In this document: in pieces, positions 46,426-56,879 of the stretch
Position numbering within the stretch: the stretch's first letter is position 1
How the letters are laid out: every line of letters starts with the position of its first letter
Assembly (NCBI GenBank): GCA_963966185.1
Contig: CAWZYM010000402.1
Location: forward strand, 483,001 to 547,000
DNA length: 64,000 nucleotides
Direction: 5' to 3'
Source: Rhabditoides inermis
Lineage: Eukaryota > Nematoda > Chromadorea > Rhabditida > Rhabditidae
Translations under genes and position numbers: made by a program
Notes under the pieces: model-generated
The model's input: only the letters and a program-made list of their open reading frames with translations
What the model was told of the DNA's origin: nothing
Database searches by the model: none

Positions 46426-49188
46426 TCAATTAAAAAGTTTCAAAAAGGACTCCATTTTTTCAAGATTATATTTTATAGTGAGAGATTTATTCTGCATAAC
46501 TGCGTATGCAATTTTCATGTTTATTTCTTGACTGGGAAAACCGTTTCTTATAAATTTATCTCGTAGTTCTTTGATTCTAGACATAAAAGTCTTCGTCTCA
46601 GTACAACATCTGTATATTCTCAGTACTTCTCCATTCAAACAGTTCCACGATATGCTGCGTTTCATGTTTGTATTGTATTTTGGATAGCGGACTATTTCGA
46701 ACGAGTATTCATCTGTCTTATTATAAAGTGAAGTAATTATTTGATTTTTAATGGTTATTTCGAGATCAAGGAAGACTGTTTGTTTATCAGTGGCGCTTGT
46801 TTGTTCGAGTGTTAGTGAATTATGGTAAATAGACTGAATTTTTGAGATAATGTCATGGTCATTGTGTCTATATATTATCAGTAGATCATCCATGTATCTA
46901 TATCCTCTTACCTGGTAATGTTTGAAATTGGGATTTTGTTTCATGAATGTGTATTCCATGTGTGAGAGTGTCAAATCAGCAATGAGAGGAGAAGCATTAT
47001 TTCCTTGCGGAATGCCGGATATCTGTTGATATACATTGTCTCCATAGACAGCAAAGCTGTTTTGGAGGATATACTCAATCATAAATTTGACTTCATCTTT
47101 CGTGTAGGTTCTGTTGGTGTTTCGGGATGAATCATTTTCTTTAGGATTATTGTAAAAGACTTTATTGTAAGTTACGGTGATATAGTTTTTACCACTGTTT
47201 TTAAAACATAATTCTATCAGTTCGAACATGTGTTTCTTAACAACGTCATGTGGAAGATTTGTAAACAGACTGCTGAAATCTGCACAATAGACCAATTTGT
47301 TTGAAATGTTATCGATACCCCTAAGGTCATCGACGACTTCAATGCTGTTATCCACCGACCAGTACGGGGATGACTTTTGTCCATTTCGTTGTCTAATAGT
47401 TTCAGAATAGTTTTTGAAATGACTTTTCATGTGTTTTAGAATTCTTTGCGTATCTATAGAAATAGCTTTGATACTGCTATTATAAGCGCCTGTGATGAAT
47501 CTAAATTTTATTGGAGTTTTGTGCATTTTTGGGATGGCATAAATTTTGGGTAACGCTAGGTCCTTACTTTTGGTTTCGAGGTTGAGGCTTTTTGTGGTAA
47601 TTTCATGTCTTTTAATAATAGATGAATATGTTTCACGGTCATATATTTTATATGTGGGGTTAGAAGCAATATTTTTTCTCGTTACATGATCAAAACCTAA
47701 TTCTTTGTTCATGGTTATTACGTAAAGTTTTTTGCAAGTAAGTGCAAAATTACCTGCGGCTTTGTCAATGCATGTGATGATGAAGTGTTTTTGAAGTTCT
47801 TTTAGTTCTTTATGCAAAGAATGCCAATTATTTTCATTAGAATATGGAATGTATTGTTTTCTCAGCTTTATTTTAAATTGTGAGAGTATTGAATTTGTGA
47901 CAAGATTTTCAATGTTTTTATGGAGTTGATACTTGTTAGCAATAAGTTTGCAGAATTGGTTTAGTGTAGTTTCAACCTCAGTTTGGATATCATTTATTGT
48001 GTACCTTTTTTGTTCTCTGAATTTTGTTCCTTGTTCCATAAGGTTTCGTAGTTTTGGATTCTCGATTATGTTTAGATTTCCAGTTACTATATGATTGTGA
48101 TGAGAATTAATGAAGTTTTTATAAGTTGTTTTACATTCACATTCACTTTCAATGATGTTAGAAATCATATCGTTGTTCAATTCTTTTAAAAATGAGTTGT
48201 AATTTGCTATTTTATGGAATATAGAAAGTTCGTTCTCGTATGTTATTCTTACTTGTTGTATTTTACTTCCAACTAGCGTATTAGTTTCTTTAATGCATTT
48301 ATTAATAATTTTTGATAGATTAATATTTTCCATAAATTGGCCATAGTATCTTATTTTAACGTAGTGATAGTTGTCGGGCTTATGTATAGTATTTTCTTTT
48401 TTGTAATTTGTGAGAAAATTGCAAACCATTGCAAATATTTTTCTTTTGACGTATGGTGATAGTAGATTGAAGTCTAAATTATTGATCATGTAGTTTGTTA
48501 GCGTTTCTACTGAATGTTTGGATAAGCATCTGTAATATTTGTAGAGATCTGTTCTTTCAAGTGATTCTATATTTGTAAGCAATTCTTGTATAGATTTTGT
48601 GTTTTTACCCTTTTTAAGTGATCTTCTCTTTTTACCTCTTCTTTTCTTTGTTTCGAATTGAATATTTTGACTGTAAAATGGATGATTTTTAATCTTTCCA
48701 AGAGTTAAATTGTTTGAAATATTTCCAAAAGATTTTATTTGATCATTTAGACCAAATGGGTATGCTGATATTAATGTTTTAATCCAATATAGTTCTTTCG
48801 AAAGTCTAATTTGAGTGTTACTATTTTCTTCATGATTGTCAAGAATTTCTATCGTGAAGTCTTCTGGGTTGTGGTCGTTTGCTTGGAAATGATTACTTAT
48901 GTAAGTATTGTATTTATCGTTTTTGAAGGAATTTCTGTGTTTTGACATTCTTTGTTTCAGTGTTGTGCTAGTTTCGCCAACATACTGGATTTTACATTTG
49001 TTGCATGTAATAAGATAGATTAGGCACGTTGAAGAACAATTAGCATCACCGTATTTCATAGTAGGATGCGTAAATCCTGTTTGACTGCTTTTTGTTGTGT
49101 TTGCGAATTTTAGTTTGGGGCAGATAACGCACTGTTTTATAGTACAGCGTATTCCATTAGCTGTGGTTGAGGTGGGTATAATGGCCAT
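46426..49188 (-). CDS. Penelope-like element polyprotein: GIY-YIG endonuclease plus reverse transcriptase
   Basis: An uninterrupted 920-residue frame. Residues about 55-150 are a GIY-YIG nuclease: I57-Y58-L59, Y69-V-G71, catalytic Glu in ELYWIK (132) and Asn in FGLND (148), with the Cys pair C62/C65 and His pair H100/H106 typical of Penelope-like endonucleases. A CEC motif at 350-352 matches the CxC linker of N-terminal-endonuclease elements. The reverse transcriptase follows: PKIYAIPKMHKTP finger motif, motif A with D637 (CADFSSLF), motif B (GIPQGNNASPL), motif C YMDD (D767, D768) and VFLDLEI. A basic RGKKRRSLKKGK patch lies near 185-197. The enzyme would nick target DNA and prime cDNA synthesis from it. 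The frame extends upstream of this ATG for about 25 codons, so the start could be further 5'. Confidence 0.93.
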   Translation of the reverse strand: MAIIPTSTTANGIRCTIKQCVICPKLKFANTTKSSQTGFTHPTMKYGDANCSSTCLIYLITCNKCKIQYVGETSTTLKQRMSKHRNSFKNDKYNTYISNHFQANDHNPEDFTIEILDNHEENSNTQIRLSKELYWIKTLISAYPFGLNDQIKSFGNISNNLTLGKIKNHPFYSQNIQFETKKRRGKKRRSLKKGKNTKSIQELLTNIESLERTDLYKYYRCLSKHSVETLTNYMINNLDFNLLSPYVKRKIFAMVCNFLTNYKKENTIHKPDNYHYVKIRYYGQFMENINLSKIINKCIKETNTLVGSKIQQVRITYENELSIFHKIANYNSFLKELNNDMISNIIESECECKTTYKNFINSHHNHIVTGNLNIIENPKLRNLMEQGTKFREQKRYTINDIQTEVETTLNQFCKLIANKYQLHKNIENLVTNSILSQFKIKLRKQYIPYSNENNWHSLHKELKELQKHFIITCIDKAAGNFALTCKKLYVITMNKELGFDHVTRKNIASNPTYKIYDRETYSSIIKRHEITTKSLNLETKSKDLALPKIYAIPKMHKTPIKFRFITGAYNSSIKAISIDTQRILKHMKSHFKNYSETIRQRNGQKSSPYWSVDNSIEVVDDLRGIDNISNKLVYCADFSSLFTNLPHDVVKKHMFELIELCFKNSGKNYITVTYNKVFYNNPKENDSSRNTNRTYTKDEVKFMIEYILQNSFAVYGDNVYQQISGIPQGNNASPLIADLTLSHMEYTFMKQNPNFKHYQVRGYRYMDDLLIIYRHNDHDIISKIQSIYHNSLTLEQTSATDKQTVFLDLEITIKNQIITSLYNKTDEYSFEIVRYPKYNTNMKRSISWNCLNGEVLRIYRCCTETKTFMSRIKELRDKFIRNGFPSQEINMKIAYAVMQNKSLTIKYNLEKMESFLKLFN

Positions 49189-49888
49189 TTTTGACTTCCC
49201 TTCCCTCCGGCATTTGATATTGTTATTTTGATAGTAAGCGAATTGGGTGGTTGGGGTGTTCGGTGTTTAGTGGCCACCGAGCCGGAAGTAAGTGGGTGCA
49301 CTGTGGTGACAGAGTATATTTGTTGGTGAAGTGATGAATAATAAGTATTGGTCGGACTGGGTATCCCTGTCCCCTCATCACGGTAGGCGTCAGGACACAC
49401 CACTGTGCGGTAAGGTACCGTCCTGATCATTAATCCTCATCATGATGAAGGCGATTTTTTAAATTCCGAGGTTGAATCCTCGTGGTATTTTACTTAATAA
49501 TGGATGTCTTGGATAGGTTGTAAGCTCAATCAATGTAAATTTTATTTAGCCATTGTTGGTGATAATTGTTGATCAGCGCGGATGAAAGGCGAGTTTGTTA
49601 TTGTAGCGTTAGTTGAATACATTGTGACTGTTCTTTTATTTTAGAAGTTTTGAATTGGGAGGGAAAAGTTGTGTTTTGAAAAGTTGTTATGTCAGAAGGA
49701 AGGTAGTCAATAATGATTGGTAATCTTGAATGAATATAACCGTAAAATGTAGTAAGAGTGATCAGGACTAAGTCCTGATAGGATCAGTTGAATGTATTAG
49801 AGACAATGTCTCTTAAGAGTGGAGTCAGAAGAATAAACTTCTGAGTGCATTCCAAAGGAATACAGTAGTGAAAGAGTCACCGCCATTT

Positions 49889-50310
49889 GGCGGCGTGGTG
49901 GGTGAGGCGAACCTCGATCGCTGCCCGCTAGGGGTAGCGTGGTGGGTGAGGCGAACCTCGATCGCTGCCCGCTAGGGGTGGCGTGGTAGGTGAGGCGAAC
50001 CTCGATCGCTGCCCGCAAGGGGTAGCGTGGTGGGTGAGGCGAACCTCGATCGCTGCCCGCTAGGGGTAGCGTGGTGGGTGAGGCGGACCTCGATCGCTGC
50101 CCGTTGGGGGTAGCGTGGTGGGTGAGGCGAACCTCGATCGCTGCCCGCTAGGGGTGGCGTGGTAGGTGAGGCGAACCTCGATCGCTGCCCGCAAGGGGTA
50201 GCGTGGTGGGTGAGGCGAACCTCGATCGCTGCCCGCTAGGGGTAGCGTGGTGGGTGAGGCGGACCTCGATCGCTGCCCGTTGGGGGTAGCGTGGTGGGTG
50301 AGGCAAGCCT
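49889..50310 (-). repeat. 44-bp minisatellite in the element 5' region
   Basis: About ten tandem copies of a 44-base unit (plus strand GTGGTGGGTGAGGCGAACC, then TCGATCGCTGCCCGCTAGG). Variants of the unit recur every four copies (176 bp): the GTGGTAGG form at about 49984 and 50160, and the CGTTGGGGG form at about 50100 and 50276. It lies upstream of the ORF in the full copy only and is likely part of the 5' UTR or promoter. Confidence 0.85.
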
Positions 50311-50962
50311 CATAAGGAAACAAGCTCATGATAGCAAGTGTAGTGATGAGAATTAATGATTTAATATGTAAGAAGAAGAAAAAAGGAGAAAAGGGTTAGT
50401 GCATAATGGATAATAATTGCGAACTGAGATATTGATCATGCGATCGATATTCCCCCCCGGGTCAGAAAAGGGAGTGAGTCACAGACTACACAGTCACCGA
50501 ATCTTACCGGTACAAACAATAAATAATAAACGCAACATAATAATTGCGATAACAAACAAAACAAAAAAGGGGGTGAGACAGAGAGAAAGACAGAGAGATA
50601 AAAGATAAAAGCCGTTTCGGGTGTAAAACGCTATACGGCAAAACTTTGTCCCTCCCACCCTCGTCAGTAACGATAGAGAGACGTGTAATTTTTGAATGGA
50701 TAGTATTGTATATGGTATATAAAAAGAAAGGAAAGAAAACGCGAAATAACTATCATAAGCAAGCAAGTTACAAGTAATGAGCACAAAACAGTGTGGAGAC
50801 GCTTGAGAATTTGTTTGTGAGTGACTGCGCGAGGCAGTGGGATGGGTGTGGCGTGGCTACAGCGTAGTCTGCCGTAGGTCTCCTTGAGGTCACTCGCACT
50901 GAGTGTGCAGTGCTGGGTTTAGTTCAAAGATCAATATTTCCGGTGCGGGCGTTAATCACTTC

Positions 50963-52040
50963 TCAATTAAAAAGTTTCAAAAAGGACTCCATTTTTTCAA
51001 GATTATATTTTATAGTGAGAGATTTATTCTGCATAACTGCGTATGCAATTTTCATGTTTATTTCTTGACTGGGAAAACCGTTTCTTATAAATTTATCTCG
51101 TAGTTCTTTGATTCTAGACATAAAAGTCTTCGTCTCAGTACAACATCTGTATATTCTCAGTACTTCTCCATTCAAACAGTTCCACGATATGCTGCGTTTC
51201 ATGTTTGTATTGTATTTTGGATAGCGGACTATTTCGAACGAGTATTCATCTGTCTTATTATAAAGTGAAGTAATTATTTGATTTTTAATGGTTATTTCGA
51301 GATCAAGGAAGACTGTTTGTTTATCAGTGGCGCTTGTTTGTTCGAGTGTTAGTGAATTATGGTAAATAGACTGAATTTTTGAGATAATGTCATGGTCATT
51401 GTGTCTATATATTATCAGTAGATCATCCATGTATCTATATCCTCTTACCTGGTAATGTTTGAAATTGGGATTTTGTTTCATGAATGTGTATTCCATGTGT
51501 GAGAGTGTCAAATCAGCAATGAGAGGAGAAGCATTATTTCCTTGCGGAATGCCGGATATCTGTTGATATACATTGTCTCCATAGACAGCAAAGCTGTTTT
51601 GGAGGATATACTCAATCATAAATTTGACTTCATCTTTCGTGTAGGTTCTGTTGGTGTTTCGGGATGAATCATTTTCTTTAGGATTATTGTAAAAGACTTT
51701 ATTGTAAGTTACGGTGATATAGTTTTTACCACTGTTTTTAAAACATAATTCTATCAGTTCGAACATGTGTTTCTTAACAACGTCATGTGGAAGATTTGTA
51801 AACAGACTGCTGAAATCTGCACAATAGACCAATTTGTTTGAAATGTTATCGATACCCCTAAGGTCATCGACGACTTCAATGCTGTTATCCACCGACCAGT
51901 ACGGGGATGACTTTTGTCCATTTCGTTGTCTAATAGTTTCAGAATAGTTTTTGAAATGACTTTTCATGTGTTTTAGAATTCTTTGCGTATCTATAGAAAT
52001 AGCTTTGATACTGCTATTATAAGCGCCTGTGATGAATCTA
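50963..52040 (-). pseudogene. 5'-truncated upstream copy of the retroelement ORF
   Basis: Contains the last ~358 codons, from KFRFITGAYNSS through motifs A, B and C to the stop, with no disruption. Nuclease, CxC linker and fingers are absent, so it cannot encode a complete enzyme. Confidence 0.92.
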
Positions 52041-52163
52041 TGGAGCACGTTTTAGCAATGCAGTGTTCCGAATTCGAATTCTCTCGTATTTCATTTGACA
52101 ACATCTCGACTCGATTTCAGTAAACACATTCTTATGCATTGTAGACAGCAAGCAGTAAACGCA

Positions 52164-52276
52164 GCACGGATGGCCGAGTGGTCTGAGGCGCCAGACTTAA
52201 GCGATCGCTTCATACGAGCATGTGTGGGCATTCTGGTATCGGAAACGATGCGTGGGTTCGAACCCCACTCCGTGCA
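52164..52276 (+). tRNA. tRNA-Leu(UAA), unit 4
   Basis: The anticodon loop reads CT-TAA-G instead of CT-CAA-G, changing the codon read from UUG to UUA (and UUG by wobble). A linked D-loop change reads TCTGAGG. Stems, intron and boxes are otherwise canonical. Confidence 0.93.
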
Positions 52277-52323
52277 AATCTTTTACCAAAATGTTTTGGC
52301 AGTACACTGAACAACAAAACTTT

Positions 52324-52408
52324 TGCTCCATAGGAGGATCGAACTCCCGACCTCGGCATTTCTTACAACATATAAGTACCACGCGCTAACCGACTGCGCC
52401 AATGAAGC
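52324..52408 (-). tRNA. tRNA-Ile(UAU), unit 4
   Basis: Two wobble variants: acceptor GCTTCAT (U-G pair) and a terminal G-U in the T stem. Confidence 0.9.
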
Positions 52409-52525
52409 ACGTTTTAGCAATGCAGTGTTCCGAATTCGATTTCTCTCGTATTTCATTTGACAACATCTCGACTCGATTTCAGTAAACACACTCTCATGCA
52501 TTGTAGACAGCAAGCAGTAAACGCA

Positions 52526-52638
52526 GCACGGATGGCCGAGTGGTCTGAGGCGCCAGACTTAAGCGATCGCTTCATACGAGCATGTGTGGGCATTCTGGTA
52601 TCGGAAACGATGCGTGGGTTCGAACCCCACTCCGTGCA
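52526..52638 (+). tRNA. tRNA-Leu(UAA), unit 5
   Basis: Same UAA anticodon and D-loop G as unit 4. Confidence 0.93.
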
Positions 52639-52685
52639 AATCTTTTACCAAAATGTTTTGGCAGTACACTGAACAACAAAACTTT

Positions 52686-52770
52686 TGCTCCATAGGAGGA
52701 TCGAACTCCCGACCTCGGCATTTCTTACAACATATAAGTACCACGCGCTAACCGACTGCGCCAATGGAGC
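52686..52770 (-). tRNA. tRNA-Ile(UAU), unit 5
   Basis: T-stem G-U variant; acceptor canonical. Confidence 0.92.
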
Positions 52771-52887
52771 ACGTTTTAGCAATGCAGTGTTCCGAATTCG
52801 ATTTCTCTCGTATTTCATTTGACAACATCTGGACTCGATTTCAGTAAACACACTCTCATGCATTGTAGACAGCAAGTGGTAAACGCA

Positions 52888-53000
52888 GCACGGATGGCCG
52901 AGTGGTCTAAGGCGCCAGACTCAAGCGATCGCTTCATACGAGCATGTGTGGGCATTCTGGTATCGGAAACGATGCGTGGGTTCGAACCCCACTCCGTGCA
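52888..53000 (+). tRNA. tRNA-Leu(CAA), unit 6
   Basis: Canonical; leader of the CTGGACTCG/GTGGTAAACG subtype. Confidence 0.95.
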
Positions 53001-53047
53001 AATCTTTTACCAAAATGTTTTGGCAGTACACTGAACAACAAAACTTT

Positions 53048-53132
53048 TGCTCCATGGGAGGATCGAACTCCCGACCTCGGCATTTCTTACAACATATAAG
53101 TACCACGCGCTAACCGACTGCGCCAATGGAGC
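53048..53132 (-). tRNA. tRNA-Ile(UAU), unit 6
   Basis: Canonical. Confidence 0.95.
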
Positions 53133-53249
53133 ACGTTTTAGCAAGGCAGTGTTCCGAATTCGATTTCTCTCGTATTTCATTTGACAACATCTCGACTCGA
53201 TTTCAGTAAACACACTCTCATGCATTGTAGACAGCAAGCAGTAAACGCA

Positions 53250-53362
53250 GCACGGATGGCCGAGTGGTCTAAGGCGCCAGACTCAAGCGATCGCTTCATA
53301 CGAGCATGTGTGGGCATTCTGGTATCGGAAACGATGCGTGGGTTCGAACCCCACTCCGTGCA
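53250..53362 (+). tRNA. tRNA-Leu(CAA), unit 7
   Basis: Canonical. Confidence 0.95.
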
Positions 53363-53409
53363 AATCTTTTACCAAAATGTTTTGGCAGTACACTGAACAA
53401 CAAAACTTT

Positions 53410-53494
53410 TGCTCCATGGGAGGATCGAACTCCCGACCTCGGCATTTCTTACAACATATAAGTACCACGCGCTAACCGACTGCGCCAATGGAGC
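53410..53494 (-). tRNA. tRNA-Ile(UAU), unit 7
   Basis: Canonical. Confidence 0.95.
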
Positions 53495-53611
53495 ACGTTT
53501 TAGCAATGCAGTGTTCCGAATTCGATTTCTCTCGTATTTCATTTGACAACATCTCGACTCGATTTCAGTAAACACACTCTCATGCATTGTAGACAGCAAG
53601 CAGTAAACGCA

Positions 53612-53724
53612 GCACGGATGGCCGAGTGGTCTAAGGCGCCAGACTCAAGCGATCGCTTCATACGAGCATGTGTGGGCATTCTGGTATCGGAAACGATGCG
53701 TGGGTTCGAACCCCACTCCGTGCA
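53612..53724 (+). tRNA. tRNA-Leu(CAA), unit 8
   Basis: Canonical; spacer of the TGTAGTGG type. Confidence 0.95.
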
Positions 53725-53771
53725 AATCTTTTGCCAAAATGTAGTGGCAGTACACTGAACAACAAAACTTT

Positions 53772-53856
53772 TGCTCCATGGGAGGATCGAACACCCGACC
53801 TCGGCATTTCTTACAACATATAAGTACCACGCGCTAACCGACTGCGCCAATTGAGC
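53772..53856 (-). tRNA. tRNA-Ile(UAU), unit 8, damaged form
   Basis: Two unpaired positions: acceptor GCTCAAT (A opposite G) and the T-stem T-T mismatch. Probably poorly functional. Confidence 0.7.
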
Positions 53857-53973
53857 ACGTTTTAGCAATGCAGTGTTCCGAATTCAATTTCTCTCGTATT
53901 TCATTTGACAACATCTCGACTCGATTTCAGTAAACACACTCTCATGCATTGTAGACAGCAAGTAGTAAACGCA

Positions 53974-54086
53974 GCACGGATGGCCGAGTGGTCTAAGGCG
54001 CCAGACTCAAGCGATCGCTTCATACGAGCATGTGTGGGCACTCTGGTATCGGAAACGATGCGTGGGTTCGAACCCCACTCCGTGCA
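53974..54086 (+). tRNA. tRNA-Leu(CAA), unit 9
   Basis: One change, T to C at the loop base just 3' of the intron (GCACTCTGG). Confidence 0.93.
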
Positions 54087-54133
54087 AATCTTTTGCCAAA
54101 ATGTAGTGGCAGTACACTGAACAACAAAACTTT

Positions 54134-54218
54134 TGCTCCATGGGAGGATCGAACACCCGACCTCGGCATTTCTTACAACATATAAGTACCACGCGCTAAC
54201 CGACTGCGCCAATTGAGC
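54134..54218 (-). tRNA. tRNA-Ile(UAU), unit 9, damaged form
   Basis: Same two mismatches as unit 8. Confidence 0.7.
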
Positions 54219-54335
54219 ACGTTTTAGCAATGCAGTGTTCCGAATTCAATTTCTCTCGTATTTCATTTGACAACATCTCGACTCGATTTCAGTAAACACA
54301 CTCTCATGCATTGTAGACAGCAAGCAGTAAACGCA

Positions 54336-54448
54336 GCACGGATGGCCGAGTGGTCTAAGGCGCCAGATTCAAGCGATCGCTTCATACGAGCATGTGTGGG
54401 CATTCTGGTATCGGAAACGATGCGTGGGTTCGAACCCCACTCCGTGCA
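54336..54448 (+). tRNA. tRNA-Leu(CAA), unit 10
   Basis: Loop base 32 is T instead of C (CCAGATTCAAG); anticodon unchanged. Confidence 0.93.
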
Positions 54449-54495
54449 AATCTTTTACCAAAATGTTTTGGCAGTACACTGAACAACAAAACTTT

Positions 54496-54580
54496 TGCTC
54501 CATGGGAGGATCGAACTCCCGACCTCGGCATTTCTTACAACATATAAGTACCACGCGCTAACCGACTGCGCCAATGGAGC
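54496..54580 (-). tRNA. tRNA-Ile(UAU), unit 10
   Basis: Canonical. Confidence 0.95.
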
Positions 54581-54697
54581 ACGTTTTAGCAATGCAGTGT
54601 TCCGAATTCGATTTCTCTCGTATTTCATTTGACAACATCTGGACTCGATTTCAGTAAACACACTCTCATGCATTGTAGACAGCAAGTGGTAAACGCA

Positions 54698-54810
54698 GCA
54701 CGGATGGCCGAGTGGTCTAAGGCGCCAGACTCAAGCGATCGCTTCATACGAGCATGTGTGGGCATTCTGGTATCGGAAACGATGCGTGGGTTCGAACCCC
54801 ACTCCGTGCA
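54698..54810 (+). tRNA. tRNA-Leu(CAA), unit 11
   Basis: Canonical; GTGGTAAACG leader. Confidence 0.95.
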
Positions 54811-54857
54811 AATCTTTTACCAAAATGTTTTGGCAGTACACTGAACAACAAAACTTT

Positions 54858-54942
54858 TGCTCCATGGGAGGATCGAACTCCCGACCTCGGCATTTCTTAC
54901 AACATATAAGTACCACGCGCTAACCGACTGCGCCAATGGAGC
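54858..54942 (-). tRNA. tRNA-Ile(UAU), unit 11
   Basis: Canonical. Confidence 0.95.
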
Positions 54943-55059
54943 ACGTTTTAGCAATGCAGTGTTCCGAATTCGATTTCTCTCGTATTTCATTTGACAACAT
55001 CTCGACTCGATTTCAGTAAACACACTCTTATGCATTGTAGACAGCAAGCAGTAAACGCA

Positions 55060-55172
55060 GCACGGATGGCCGAGTGGTCTGAGGCGCCAGACTTAAGCGA
55101 TCGCTTCATACGAGCATGTGTGGGCATTCTGGTATCGGAAACGATGCGTGGGTTCGAACCCCACTCCGTGCA
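55060..55172 (+). tRNA. tRNA-Leu(UAA), unit 12
   Basis: UAA anticodon with D-loop G, as unit 4. Confidence 0.93.
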
Positions 55173-55219
55173 AATCTTTTACCAAAATGTTTTGGCAGTA
55201 CACTGAACAACAAAACTTT

Positions 55220-55304
55220 TGCTCCATAGGAGGATCGAACTCCCGACCTCGGCATTTCTTACAACATATAAGTACCACGCGCTAACCGACTGCGCCAATG
55301 AAGC
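55220..55304 (-). tRNA. tRNA-Ile(UAU), unit 12
   Basis: Both wobble variants, as unit 4. Confidence 0.9.
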
Positions 55305-55421
55305 ACGTTTTAGCAATGCAGTGTTCCGAATTCGATTTCTCTCGTATTTCATTTGACAACATCTCGACTCGATTTCAGTAAACACACTCTCATGCATTGT
55401 AGACAGCAAGCAGTAAACGCA

Positions 55422-55534
55422 GCACGGATGGCCGAGTGGTCTGAGGCGCCAGACTTAAGCGATCGCTTCATACGAGCATGTGTGGGCATTCTGGTATCGG
55501 AAACGATGCGTGGTTTCGAACCCCACTCCGTGCA
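55422..55534 (+). tRNA. tRNA-Leu(UAA), unit 13
   Basis: UAA anticodon; in addition the last T-stem pair is lost (GTGGT before TTCGAAC), which also alters the B box. Confidence 0.82.
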
Positions 55535-55581
55535 AATCTTTTACCAAAATGTTTTGGCAGTACACTGAACAACAAAACTTT

Positions 55582-55666
55582 TGCTCCATAGGAGGATCGA
55601 ACTCCCGACCTCGGCATTTCTTACAACATATAAGTACCACGCGCTAACCGACTGCGCCAATGGAGC
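55582..55666 (-). tRNA. tRNA-Ile(UAU), unit 13
   Basis: T-stem G-U variant. Confidence 0.92.
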
Positions 55667-55783
55667 ACGTTTTAGCAATGCAGTGTTCCGAATTCGATTT
55701 CTCTCGTATTTCATTTGACAACATCTGGACTCGATTTCAGTAAACACACTCTCATGCATTGTAGACAGCAAGTGGTAAACGCA

Positions 55784-55896
55784 GCACGGATGGCCGAGTG
55801 GTCTAAGGCGCCAGACTCAAGCGATCGCTTCATACGAGCATGTGTGGGCATTCTGGTATCGGAAACGATGCGTGGGTTCGAACCCCACTCCGTGCA
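55784..55896 (+). tRNA. tRNA-Leu(CAA), unit 14
   Basis: Canonical; GTGGTAAACG leader. Confidence 0.95.
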
Positions 55897-55943
55897 AATC
55901 TTTTACCAAAATGTTTTGGCAGTACACTGAACAACAAAACTTT

Positions 55944-56028
55944 TGCTCCATGGGAGGATCGAACTCCCGACCTCGGCATTTCTTACAACATATAAGTACC
56001 ACGCGCTAACCGACTGCGCCAATGGAAC
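55944..56028 (-). tRNA. tRNA-Ile(UAU), unit 14
   Basis: Acceptor base 2 is T (GTTCCAT), a U-G wobble. Confidence 0.9.
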
Positions 56029-56145
56029 ACGTTTTAGCAAGGCAGTGTTCCGAATTCGATTTCTCTCGTATTTCATTTGACAACATCTCGACTCGATTTC
56101 AGTAAACACACTCTCATGCATTGTAGACAGCAAGCAGTAAACGCA

Positions 56146-56258
56146 GCACGGATGGCCGAGTGGTCTAAGGCGCCAGACTCAAGCGATCGCTTCATACGAG
56201 CATGTGTGGGCATTCTGGTATCGGAAACGATGCGTGGGTTCGAACCCCACTCCGTGCA
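56146..56258 (+). tRNA. tRNA-Leu(CAA), unit 15
   Basis: Canonical. Confidence 0.95.
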
Positions 56259-56305
56259 AATCTTTTACCAAAATGTTTTGGCAGTACACTGAACAACAAA
56301 ACTTT

Positions 56306-56390
56306 TGCTCCATGGGAGGATCGAACACCCGACCTCGGCATTTCTTACAACATATAAGTACCACGCGCTAACCGACTGCGCCAATTGAGC
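56306..56390 (-). tRNA. tRNA-Ile(UAU), unit 15, damaged form
   Basis: Same two mismatches as unit 8 but with the TTTTGG spacer, so the damage and the spacer type have been recombined. Confidence 0.7.
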
Positions 56391-56507
56391 ACGTTTTAGC
56401 AATGCAGTGTTCCGAATTCAATTTCTCTCGTATTTCATTTGACAACATCTCGACTCGATTTCAGTAAACACACTCTCATGCATTGTAGACAGCAAGCAGT
56501 AAACGCA

Positions 56508-56620
56508 GCACGGATGGCCGAGTGGTCTAAGGCGCCAGACTCAAGCGATCGCTTCATACGAGCATGTGTGGGCATTCTGGTATCGGAAACGATGCGTGGG
56601 TTCGAACCCCACTCCGTGCA
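56508..56620 (+). tRNA. tRNA-Leu(CAA), unit 16
   Basis: Canonical. Confidence 0.95.
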
Positions 56621-56667
56621 AATCTTTTACCAAAATGTTTTGGCAGTACACTGAACAACAAAACTTT

Positions 56668-56752
56668 TGCTCCATGGGAGGATCGAACTCCCGACCTCGG
56701 CATTTCTTACAACATATAAGTACCACGCGCTAACCGACTGCGCCAATGGAGC
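56668..56752 (-). tRNA. tRNA-Ile(UAU), unit 16
   Basis: Canonical. Confidence 0.95.
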
Positions 56753-56879
56753 ACGTTTTAGCAATGCAGTGTTCCGAATTCGATTTCTCTCGTATTTCAT
56801 TTGACAACATCTGGACTCGATTTCAGTAAACACACTCTCATGCATTGTAGACAGCAAGTGGTAAACGGCAGTAAACGCA

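Larger units (their letters stand above)
45984..52040 (-). mobile_element. Penelope-like retroelement, tandem insertion (Naiad-type domain order)
   Basis: On the minus strand the order is a 5'-truncated copy (52040 to 50521) followed directly by a full-length copy (50520 to 45984). The 1520-bp region 45984-47503 repeats at 50521-52040 at an exact offset of 4537 with no difference noticed. Such partial-plus-full head-to-tail insertions (pseudo-LTRs) are typical of Penelope-like elements. The single ORF has an N-terminal GIY-YIG nuclease and C-terminal reverse transcriptase, the permuted arrangement published for Naiad elements. The insertion point is inside the 5' acceptor strand of a tRNA-Ile gene. 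The intact ORF and identical repeats argue for very recent insertion. Confidence 0.9.
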
